NCBI RefSeq assembly: GCF_004363725.1
Contig: NZ_SNZF01000009.1
Location: forward strand, 62,001-126,000
Source: Aquamicrobium defluvii
GTDB lineage: Bacteria > Pseudomonadota > Alphaproteobacteria > Rhizobiales > Rhizobiaceae
Direction: 5' to 3'
DNA length: 64,000 bases
A program made the position numbers and the translations under genes. Numbering within the stretch: the stretch's first letter is position 1; each line of letters starts with the position of its first letter. A model generated the notes under the pieces. The model did no database searches and was not told where the DNA came from. It was given only the letters and a program-made list of their open reading frames with translations. Shown here piece by piece: positions 46,755 through 53,667 of the stretch.

Positions 46755-47098
46755 GCCGGAACTCCCGATTCCACGAGCAGGTTCACCCAAGCGCGCCGCT
46801 CATCAGGCTCGACGCTGCGGATATTGTACATTGTGCCGGTGCGGCCGTTCTTCGCCCTCCATGCAGGCGTCACATCGGCCATGGCAGGTTGCCAGCGCAT
46901 CGTGATCGCGATGGTCTGCGTCCCGGCGAGGCGGGCGGCCATCACCGTCTCGGTGCCGCGCAGGATCTGGATGCGGGCCGGCGCGGTGAAGGCGGTCTGC
47001 CATTCCTGAATGACGCCTCCATAGCCGTCATCGACTTCCACATAGTTCTGGATGTCGATCACCTCGCGAAGATCGCCAGCGGTGGTCAGTGCAGCCAT
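46751..47098 (-). CDS. phage head closure (head-tail joining) protein
   Basis: A protein of 115 residues. It has the pattern of the SPP1 gp16 / HK97-type head closure family: VIDIQNYVEVDDGYGGVIQEWQTAFTAPARIQILRGTET near the N-terminus, and YNIRSVEPDERRAWVNLLVE at the end. It would sit below the connector and form the docking surface for a tail. This is the last morphogenetic gene; no tail genes follow. It overlaps both neighbours by a few bases. Confidence 0.85.
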   Translation of the reverse strand: MAALTTAGDLREVIDIQNYVEVDDGYGGVIQEWQTAFTAPARIQILRGTETVMAARLAGTQTIAITMRWQPAMADVTPAWRAKNGRTGTMYNIRSVEPDERRAWVNLLVESGVPA

Positions 47099-47283
47099 TG
47101 GTTCGGCTCCTCTTCCTCGAAGAGTTTGTCGCGCAGGTTTCGGTACTGGCGCATGAACCGCGGATGCTCATCGTCGCGCATGTATCGCATCCAGCCGCAG
47201 CCTTCATCCTCAAGCCCGACCATTGCCCAGCCGGCCTCATCCATCGCGGCAAGCTGGCGTCTGATTTCAATGGCGCTCGTCAT
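47086..47283 (-). CDS. small satellite protein (65 aa), unknown
   Basis: A 65-residue acidic protein beginning MTSAIEIRRQLAAMDEAGWAMVGLEDEGCGW. It is not recognised. Its ATG overlaps the portal stop by four bases and its end overlaps the head-closure start by 13, so it is very likely translated as part of the head operon. A scaffolding-like or head-decoration role is possible but unsupported. Confidence 0.65.
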   Translation of the reverse strand: MTSAIEIRRQLAAMDEAGWAMVGLEDEGCGWMRYMRDDEHPRFMRQYRNLRDKLFEEEEPNQWLH

Positions 47284-48491
47284 GCCGCGTCCTCCAGCCT
47301 GCCTCGGTTATCGTTCGCCCCGACCAATCCCATGTTGAGGGGCTGGATGTACTGATCACCGTCCGCGCCGATCGATGACAGGTTTTCAAAGGCCCTGATC
47401 TCGTTGACGTTGAGCCATCCCCCCTCGCGGCCGACGCGGTAAGCCGCGTATCTGGTCGACAGGTCACCACGAAGCAGGCCCGCCAGATCATGTTCGATGA
47501 AGAACGCCTTCCGGCTTTCCGGGGTCAGCAAGGCAACGTTTAGCGACTGCTCGATGCGCTTCGCCATGGGCGCGAGGCATCGCGACACCAGCGCCCGGCT
47601 CTCTTCCGAGATGCTGGAGTAGTTCTGCCCGTCCACAATGCCGGCGACTGACGGCGGAACGCCGTAGACCCTTGCCACGTCCAGATTGGAAAGCTTGCGT
47701 GACTCAAGGAACTCGGCATCCCTGCTGCTCATGGCGATAGGCGACCATGTAGCGCCTCCGTCCAACACGATTGGATCATTTGCCTTCAACTGGCCAATGA
47801 ACCGAGCCCGGAACTTTTCGAGCGCATCGTCCTTACCCGGAGCGCCGAGCTTGTTCGGGAAGGTTAGGACACCGGAGGGGCGGAAGGCGTTCTCCGCAGC
47901 GCTCCCGGCTTGATCCTGTTGCGCCAGCGCCAGACCGAAGGCCGCCGCGGCGATCTGGATCGGGCTCATCCCGAGGATGCCGTCCTTGGTCCGATAACGC
48001 AGGTGAAGTACTTCCTCCTGAAGCAGCACATCGGTCCCGCCGTCTGGCAGAGCGTGCTTGTAGCGCAATCGGCCGTTCTTCAGAAGCTCGACCGTCACCG
48101 ATCCGGCCATGAGGGGATGCAGGGCGACAACCTGTCCGCGACCGTTCCGCTCAATCTTCGCGAAGCCGTTGCCGTAGGTCAGGACCGACGCCAGCAGCCA
48201 TTCGCGCGCCTCGAATGCGGTAAGCGTCGGCGCGGTCTGGTCATGCAGGACGGCATAGAGCGGATGGTCCGTCGCAGCCTCGCGGCCGCCGTTTTCGGTG
48301 CGCCGATAAAGCTTCAGCGGGACGCTGGCGAGGTTCTCCGCAATGACGCTGATGCACCGATGGGCGACGGCGTGGCCGCTGGCCTTCTCGATGTCGGCCC
48401 GCGCCTGCCAGCGCGCACCAAGGAACTCGCCAAGGAACGGGTCGTCTGACGCTATGCGCTGCTCTGCCTTTCCGAAGGGCCACCACTTCAT
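47280..48491 (-). CDS. phage portal protein (HK97 family)
   Basis: A protein of 403 residues. The HK97-type portal signature appears as AVAHRCISVIAENLASVPLKLYRRTENGGREAATDHPLYAVLHDQ (about 41-85), and later FRPSGVLTFPNK and GQNYSSISEESRALVSRCLAPMAKRIEQSLN. It would form the ring through which DNA enters the head. It is preceded by the protease gene with an ATGA overlap and followed by the 65-residue gene. Intact and of normal length. Confidence 0.93.
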   Translation of the reverse strand: MKWWPFGKAEQRIASDDPFLGEFLGARWQARADIEKASGHAVAHRCISVIAENLASVPLKLYRRTENGGREAATDHPLYAVLHDQTAPTLTAFEAREWLLASVLTYGNGFAKIERNGRGQVVALHPLMAGSVTVELLKNGRLRYKHALPDGGTDVLLQEEVLHLRYRTKDGILGMSPIQIAAAAFGLALAQQDQAGSAAENAFRPSGVLTFPNKLGAPGKDDALEKFRARFIGQLKANDPIVLDGGATWSPIAMSSRDAEFLESRKLSNLDVARVYGVPPSVAGIVDGQNYSSISEESRALVSRCLAPMAKRIEQSLNVALLTPESRKAFFIEHDLAGLLRGDLSTRYAAYRVGREGGWLNVNEIRAFENLSSIGADGDQYIQPLNMGLVGANDNRGRLEDAA

Positions 48492-49015
48492 TGCGCGGCC
48501 TCCAGTTCGAGTAGGGCAATGCGGCGATCAGCGTCCGTACGCTGCTGACGCGACCGGGCCTGCACGGTCGTTCCGCCATATGCCGGGAAGGACTGGACGA
48601 CACTGATCTCATGCAGGACGACGCTGCGCAGTTCGCGCTTGTCACCGCTCCACGCCTCGCCGCCGTCAGGCACGGTGAATGCGAAGCTGGCCCCGCCCAG
48701 ATCGCCACGAGAGGCAAGGGCGAGTATGTCCCGGCCGAGCGTGGTCTCTGGCAGATCGATTTCGAAGCGCAGGCCGCGCTCATCCTCATGGAGACGGAGG
48801 GTGCCGCTCTTGGTCCGGGCCAGCACCTTACCGGAATCATGGTCGACCAGCGCGAGCTTGTCTTTGCCGTCCGCCAGCGAGCCGGAGAACGCGCCCCTGC
48901 GGATCACCTCGTGGAAGTCCGCAATGCGGGTTTCTTGGTCGAAGACCGCGGCATAGCCGATCAGCTTTCGACCTTCTGCGCGGGTCTCGGTCGCCGCGCG
49001 TTTTTCGATGGTCAT
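48488..49015 (-). CDS. HK97 family prohead protease
   Basis: A protein of 175 residues. EGRKLIGYAAVFDQETRIADFHEVIRRGAF is the family N-terminus; the probable catalytic His is in LALVDHDSGKVLART (about 55-69) and the Ser in LGGASFAFTVPDGG (about 107-120). It would cleave the capsid scaffolding region during maturation. It overlaps both the connector and portal genes by four bases. In most HK97-type phages it precedes the capsid gene; here it follows it. Confidence 0.92.
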   Translation of the reverse strand: MTIEKRAATETRAEGRKLIGYAAVFDQETRIADFHEVIRRGAFSGSLADGKDKLALVDHDSGKVLARTKSGTLRLHEDERGLRFEIDLPETTLGRDILALASRGDLGGASFAFTVPDGGEAWSGDKRELRSVVLHEISVVQSFPAYGGTTVQARSRQQRTDADRRIALLELEAAQ

Positions 49016-49287
49016 AGATGGATCTCCCGATAGGGCGCTAAAAGGGCGTCAACGCCGAATTGAACGGCATGGCTCGGCTTCTCGCCGGCCGCATCGCGCG
49101 CGCTATACCAATGGCTGATTAGAAGCTTGACGGCATGGACCACGGCGGGTTGGGGCGGGCTATCAAAGCCCACCCCGATCGCACTCACATAGTCCATCGC
49201 CGCGTCGATGAGGCTTTCAATGTACGCATCGTCCGAGTCGAAAGTGACCCGGAGATGCGCCTTGGCCTCCGCAAGCGAAAGCGCCAT
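49012..49287 (-). CDS. head-tail connector protein (gp6-like)
   Basis: A protein of 91 residues. LAEAKAHLRVTFDSDDAYIESLIDAAMDYVSAIG (about 5-38) and VVHAVKLLISHWYSARDAAG are typical of the DNA-packaging/connector family of HK97 gp6. It forms a ring under the portal. It follows the capsid gene by three bases and overlaps the protease gene by four. Confidence 0.88.
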   Translation of the reverse strand: MALSLAEAKAHLRVTFDSDDAYIESLIDAAMDYVSAIGVGFDSPPQPAVVHAVKLLISHWYSARDAAGEKPSHAVQFGVDALLAPYREIHL

Positions 49288-49290
49288 GCG

Positions 49291-50451
49291 TTAGATAGCT
49301 TTCCACGCAAACGCTTCGTCGTGGCGCACCGCGACATCAGCGTCGAGGAACGCATGCAGCCAAAGCCCGCCCTTCGACGCGTCCTTGTAAGGGTTGGTCA
49401 AAATGTCGATGCCGCTCCAATACCCGACGAGAAGGTTCGACCACGCGCCGAAAATGAGCGGATGCGCGGCCGGCGATCCGGAGCCCGGAACCTGATTCGT
49501 AGAAACCACACGCTCGCCGTGGAACGTCTCCGCGATCGAAAGCGGCCGATTGCTATCGGCGTCGAACTTGATCTTCCGCGCGGCGTTGGTAACGGCCGGG
49601 TTCGTCAGGAAGCCCGTGGTGCCGGTCACGTCGTCGAGCGCGAGCGCGCCGATCAGGTCGGCCGCGATGTCCGAAAGCTCGGACTCTGACGTACCGTGCT
49701 CTGAGATCGCTTCGATGATGCCCTCGGGCTCATTAGCGCCGCCGCCCTGAATCGCGGCCGCGTCAAGCGCCTGCGCCAGAACGAATGCCAGGTCGTTCCG
49801 AAGGACGTTTTCGATCGCAACCGAGTTCTGCAGCACAAGACGGCGCGACATATACATCTCGCCGGAAACGGTTTTGGGCGACAGCGAAACCTTGTCGAAC
49901 GTCGAATCCGACGCCGTGGTCGCGCCGTCTTCGGCCACCCAATAGGCAGTCGGGCCAGCCGTCAGCTTCGGCAGGTCAAGGTTCCCGGTGAGTCCGGAGA
50001 TGATCGTGGCGCCAAGCTGCTGGATCGCCATCGTAGGACGAAGGCGATCGATCATGCCGCCCAAGTTCGTTGCGACGGTATTGCCGGCGGAGCCGCCCGT
50101 GGTCATTGCGCGCTGTTCGCCGAAGATCACGCTGGTCGGGATCATCACGCCGCGCACTTCCCGGCCCTTCGAAAGCTCCTGGTGAACTTCGCGCTCACGG
50201 CCGGTCAGGCCATCCGCGCCTTCGCGAAGTGCCTTGGTAACGCTGAACTCGCGGGTCTCCGCCTCGAAGCGCTGGTCAGGTTCGGCCTGCTCGGCGCGCT
50301 CAAATTCAGCCAGCGTTGCGGCGCGCTTGATGTCCCGGTCGAGCTTGCGGACTTCGGCCTCAAGGGCGTCGAAGGTTTCGGGGTTGTTGACAGCGGCCTT
50401 CATCTCTGCGATTTTGCCGGCGCGCTGCTCTTGAAGCTGATGAACGTTCAT
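49291..50451 (-). CDS. phage major capsid protein (HK97 family)
   Basis: A protein of 386 residues. Residues 1-110 are a charged coiled-coil scaffolding or delta region (LQEQRAGKIAEMKAAVNNPETFDALEAEVRKLDRDI in two stretches), to be removed by the prohead protease. The HK97 fold follows, with PTSVIFGEQRAM, LTAGPTAYWVAEDG, VSGEMYMSRRLVLQNS and a C-terminal VAVRHDEAFAWKAI. AAAGGAC lies seven bases before the ATG at 50451; the frame is open further upstream but is not coding-like. It is the first gene of the head operon after a terminator. Confidence 0.93.
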   Translation of the reverse strand: MNVHQLQEQRAGKIAEMKAAVNNPETFDALEAEVRKLDRDIKRAATLAEFERAEQAEPDQRFEAETREFSVTKALREGADGLTGREREVHQELSKGREVRGVMIPTSVIFGEQRAMTTGGSAGNTVATNLGGMIDRLRPTMAIQQLGATIISGLTGNLDLPKLTAGPTAYWVAEDGATTASDSTFDKVSLSPKTVSGEMYMSRRLVLQNSVAIENVLRNDLAFVLAQALDAAAIQGGGANEPEGIIEAISEHGTSESELSDIAADLIGALALDDVTGTTGFLTNPAVTNAARKIKFDADSNRPLSIAETFHGERVVSTNQVPGSGSPAAHPLIFGAWSNLLVGYWSGIDILTNPYKDASKGGLWLHAFLDADVAVRHDEAFAWKAI

Positions 50452-50904
50452 GTTTGTCCTTTCGAGACAGGTGGTAAAATTGGAGCCGGTTGCTTTCCAG
50501 GGCGATGCCGGCCCGTTGCTTTCCGCAGCTATTGCTGCGGGCTTCCTTCCGCACATGGCAGAAGAAACACGAATAGCCCGCACGGCAGATGCCGGCAGGC
50601 TGAAAACTCTAGCTATGTGGTGCGCCTCCCGTTGAAGCGCGGCCATGAAGGCCTTGATGCATTCCGGCTCCCCGTGCTGCCGGTTATTGTCCCGCAAATC
50701 TGCGGTGTTCTTCTGGCGGCCAATGCCGCGAATCAGTCGGAAAACCCGATCTGACAATAGGATCGCACAGCTTTGTGTCTATTTTATGGAAATCGCTTGA
50801 CTTTTCCATAAAAACATGAAGCTGCACCCCTCTTATATAGGGTGAGCAGCTTCAATATCGTCAAGTCCGGATATAAAAAATTTCAGGCAAGCTGCATTGC
50901 AACC
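50452..50904 (-). other. non-coding gap upstream of the capsid gene
   Basis: About 450 bases lie between the 85-residue gene and the capsid start. The part near 50905 contains a strong terminator, and the middle is G+C-rich with no convincing gene on either strand. The sequence near 50780-50880 is A+T-rich (including TTGAC at 50798-50802 and TATATA at 50834-50839). A promoter for the head operon should lie in this gap, but I cannot place it. Confidence 0.6.
50805..50853 (-). terminator. intrinsic terminator between early and head genes
   Basis: GAAGCTGC-ACCC (50818-50829) pairs with GGGT-GA-GCAGCTTC (50840-50853), giving 12 pairs with a two-base bulge. Read on the minus strand it is followed by ATGTTTTTATGG, a T-run. 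It should separate the replication/terminase transcript from the capsid-to-integrase transcript. Confidence 0.75.
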
Positions 50905-51162
50905 TTAGTCTGTGTCGTACCTTTCCCATTCACGCTTCAGGGTCTCGACCAGCGCCTTGACACGATACGCCTGCTCGGCAGCCAGATCCTCGAAGGTTTC
51001 GCAGAAGCCGTAAGGCGCGGCCTTCTTGACCACCGCGACATTTTTCTCGACCTCCTCTGAAAGCCAGCACAGGATGCGGACTGACTTTTCCAGCGAAGCA
51101 ATCGTGCCCTCTATCTCAAGCCATGAGGTCTTGTTGCTCGAACTCTGCGTCGTTTTTGCCAC
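50905..51162 (-). CDS. small satellite protein (85 aa), unknown
   Basis: An 85-residue protein starting with GTG (GTG GCA AAA ACG), preceded by GGGGAA six bases upstream. It is largely helical and charged (LEIEGTIASLEKSVRILCWLSEEVEKNVAVVKKA; EDLAAEQAYRVKALVETLKREWERYDTD) and may form a coiled coil. It lies between the terminase and capsid genes and ends about 50 bases before the terminator. A role as a small-terminase replacement or packaging regulator is imaginable, but there is no sequence match to support it. Confidence 0.6.
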   Translation of the reverse strand: MAKTTQSSSNKTSWLEIEGTIASLEKSVRILCWLSEEVEKNVAVVKKAAPYGFCETFEDLAAEQAYRVKALVETLKREWERYDTD

Positions 51163-51220
51163 CTTGTATTCCCCATATTGAGGTCGAGCACCATGCTCGA
51201 CCGAAAATCTCGATCGCCAT
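51116..51220 (-). CDS. possible 34-residue protein with a strong ribosome binding site
   Basis: ATG at 51220 is preceded by GAGGAG six bases upstream, the best ribosome binding site in this stretch. The frame encodes 34 residues (MAIEIFGRAWCSTSIWGIQG at the start) and stops at 51116. It overlaps the start of the 85-residue gene in another frame, so it may be a leader peptide coupled to it. It also contains the inverted repeat GGTCGAGCA/TGCTCGACC (51182-51202). Short and unsupported by homology. Confidence 0.3.
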   Translation of the reverse strand: MAIEIFGRAWCSTSIWGIQGGKNDAEFEQQDLMA

Positions 51221-51355
51221 GTGTTTCTCCTCAATGTGGTAGTGGCTGCGCGTGCTCGCGGATGGTGCGGCCGCGACGCAGTTGGCAACATACTTGATCG
51301 AGCCGAATCCGAAGTCAAGACCACGAGGAAGTTGAAACCTCCTCGTGGGTCTATT

Positions 51356-51571
51356 TTACCTACGGCGATCAGCCTCTTCCCTGAGCGCCGCAATCGCCAT
51401 CTGCACATTCGCGAGTTCAGCGGTTATCTGGTGCAATCTTGCCGGTTCCTTTTCCTTGACGCTCCGACCAGTCTGCACTCGAGATTCGTAGATCAGTTCG
51501 TCCACGAGATTTTCTCGACTAGCCTCCATCTTCGGGATGAACTCTAATATGTCGGTCTTGCTCGCTTCCAT
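51356..51571 (-). CDS. small satellite protein (71 aa), unknown
   Basis: A 71-residue charged, helical protein (MEASKTDILEFIPKMEASRE...; C-terminal HQITAELANVQMAIAALREEADRRR) that looks like a coiled coil. It begins 14 bases after the terminase stop, with AAGGGGG upstream in the terminase 3' end. It is not recognised. Its place right after the large terminase and before the capsid makes a packaging or scaffolding accessory role conceivable. Confidence 0.6.
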   Translation of the reverse strand: MEASKTDILEFIPKMEASRENLVDELIYESRVQTGRSVKEKEPARLHQITAELANVQMAIAALREEADRRR

Positions 51572-51585
51572 TTCTCAAGCCCCCT

Positions 51586-53211
51586 TCACGCCGCCAGCAA
51601 ACACGCCGGCAGTTCCTCCGGCTCATGTCGAGCCGCGATTGATTGAGCCATAGCAAGCGCGACAAGTCCATCTATACGACCCGCCGCCTTCGCCTTGTCG
51701 AGCTTGCGCGCGCCGGCCGCGTCTTTCGTGATCACTGCATTGGCGGCGCACATGGTCAGAACCGGGTTGCCTCCATGGCGCAGTTTCGCCTCCGCGACGG
51801 CCCGCTCCAGCGTGTCCACGGCGGGAGACATGTCCTTAAAGCCTTGGCCATGAGGAACAAGTTCCATAGCTGCGCCGATCCGGTCCAGTTCCCGGCGAAG
51901 GTCTTCGATGCGCCAGCGGTCATAGGCGACGGCCTGAATGTCGAACTGGGCTGCATCCTCGGCCATCTGCTCCGCCACGAAGCCGGGATCGATCGTGCTG
52001 CCCGGTATCAGGGTTATATGCCCCATCTGCGCCCACACGTCATAGGGAACTCGATCGGCCTCGGATTTCTCCATGATGCCGTTTTCCGGGAGGAAGAACC
52101 GCGGCAAGACGTGGATCGTCCCGTCGTCCATGGGGAAGACCAGAACCCATGCGGTCAGGTCGCGCGCTGCGCTCAGGTCCAGCCCGCCGAAGCATGGTCG
52201 ACCCTTCAGCACCTCTATGTCGAACTCGCCGCCGCAGGCCTCCCATTCGGCCTTCGCGATGAACCTGACGTGAGCGGCAACACGCTGGTTGAGAATCTTA
52301 TTGCGAAAGTCCTGCATCTTCGACGGAATCCGCTCGGCCTGCGCCGCCTGCCGGGCCACGTCTTCCTCCGATCGGAAGTCGCCCAATGCCGGATTCGCCT
52401 TCAGCCAGGTTTCGCGGTCCATCGGATCGTCGGTCTCCGGCGCTGTATATAATGTCAGGTGGAACGACGGATCGTCCACCTCGCCGGCCTGGACCTTCAG
52501 GCCATAATCGATCAGCGTCGAAAACACGTGGTTGTCGTCAGGCGCCTGCGTGCTGATCGCCACGAGAAGGGGATTATCCCGCGCGCCCATGGCGGAGTCC
52601 AAGGCGTCATATAGATCGCGTTTCGGCGCATAACCAAGCTCGTCCACGACCGTAAAGCTCGGGCTCAAGCCCAGCTTCGTCGTGGCGTCTGACGACAGGG
52701 CCGCGAAGATCGAGCCCTTGCCCTGTCCTTCCAGCACCTCGATCTCCTTGCGAAACCGGATGATATTGCACCGGGCATCAAGTTCGGGGTGCTGGCCGAT
52801 GATGGCGACCATCTCCGCGAACATCTTTCCTGCCTGGAAACGGTCATTCGCCGCCGCATAGCATTCCCCGCGCGGCTCGGCCTCCGGGCCGGCCAGATGG
52901 CATAGAGCCAGCCCAGCCGCGATTCCGGTCTTGCCGTTCTTCCGGGCCATCGACAGAACTGCTGTCCGGACGGGGCGGTTTCCATGCTCGTCTTCTCTAT
53001 ATACCGCCTCCAGAAACTCGCGCTGCCAATCCCGCACGATCATCTTCGTCCCGGCCATCTTTCCGGCCGTGACCGGAAGGTCTTCAAGGAAGGCTATGAC
53101 GCGCTCGACGCGAGACAGGCCCTCCGCTTCCCACGGCAAGGTTTCGCGCAGCTTTGGCGACAGGATGCCGCCCTTTCCCTTAGGCTTCGCGCCTGGTCCT
53201 CTCAGGCCCAT
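51586..53211 (-). CDS. phage terminase large subunit
   Basis: A protein of 541 residues. The ATPase Walker A is LSMARKNGKTGIAAGLALCHLAG (about 86-108), and Walker B is FTVVDELGYAPKRDLYDAL (about 186-204). The C-terminal nuclease lobe contains FGGLDLSAARDLTAWVLVFP (about 343-362). These define the Terminase_1 family, the motor that packs DNA into heads. The ATG directly abuts the HNH stop (TGAATG). No small-terminase gene is recognisable on either side, which is unusual. Confidence 0.93.
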   Translation of the reverse strand: MGLRGPGAKPKGKGGILSPKLRETLPWEAEGLSRVERVIAFLEDLPVTAGKMAGTKMIVRDWQREFLEAVYREDEHGNRPVRTAVLSMARKNGKTGIAAGLALCHLAGPEAEPRGECYAAANDRFQAGKMFAEMVAIIGQHPELDARCNIIRFRKEIEVLEGQGKGSIFAALSSDATTKLGLSPSFTVVDELGYAPKRDLYDALDSAMGARDNPLLVAISTQAPDDNHVFSTLIDYGLKVQAGEVDDPSFHLTLYTAPETDDPMDRETWLKANPALGDFRSEEDVARQAAQAERIPSKMQDFRNKILNQRVAAHVRFIAKAEWEACGGEFDIEVLKGRPCFGGLDLSAARDLTAWVLVFPMDDGTIHVLPRFFLPENGIMEKSEADRVPYDVWAQMGHITLIPGSTIDPGFVAEQMAEDAAQFDIQAVAYDRWRIEDLRRELDRIGAAMELVPHGQGFKDMSPAVDTLERAVAEAKLRHGGNPVLTMCAANAVITKDAAGARKLDKAKAAGRIDGLVALAMAQSIAARHEPEELPACLLAA

Positions 53212-53667
53212 TCAAGCCTCCCGATCTCTAGTTGCGAATGAGTCGCAAGAAACTAAGTCAATTCGCGACTCCCGCGCCGGTCCAGCGCCCGTCGATCCCA
53301 GTCCTGCGAAGGCCCCGGCCTCGTCGTCGCCACACAGCGCCACAGCGCGGCCCGCTGGCGCGTCCCAGCCTTCCGGGTCGATAGGGTTCCCATTCACATC
53401 AAAGCCCTTCAGTGCCCGCCTGAAGCCCGATGCATTGGGATGGTCGACCGCATTGGTCTTGATGTTGTGGCAGGCCGCGCACATGCTCATGAGCTGGTCG
53501 AGCGGCGGGAACGGATCCCCGCCTTTCTCGATCGCCACGATATGGTCGACGGTATCCGCCGGCTCCACGATCTCCCGGCGCAGGCAGGCCTCGCATAGCG
53601 GCTGGTCGACCAGCTTCGCTTTCCGCAGGCGCCGCCATGTGCTGGTGTTATAGGGCCACTTGCTCAT
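53212..53667 (-). CDS. HNH endonuclease
   Basis: A protein of 151 residues. The zinc-binding HNH core is LCEACLRREIVEPADTVDHIVAIEKGG (about 24-50) and MCAACHNIKT (about 59-68), followed by the conserved GFDVNGNPIDPEGWD tail. HNH proteins next to terminases assist packaging in HK97-type phages. The extra C-terminal 60 residues are low-complexity. Its ATG overlaps the primase stop by four bases. Confidence 0.9.
   Translation of the reverse strand: MSKWPYNTSTWRRLRKAKLVDQPLCEACLRREIVEPADTVDHIVAIEKGGDPFPPLDQLMSMCAACHNIKTNAVDHPNASGFRRALKGFDVNGNPIDPEGWDAPAGRAVALCGDDEAGAFAGLGSTGAGPARESRIDLVSCDSFATRDREA

Noticed and set aside
50452-50757. N-terminal extension of the capsid frame to 50757
   Set aside because: The extra 102 residues have no capsid similarity, and AAAGGAC lies seven bases before the ATG at 50451.
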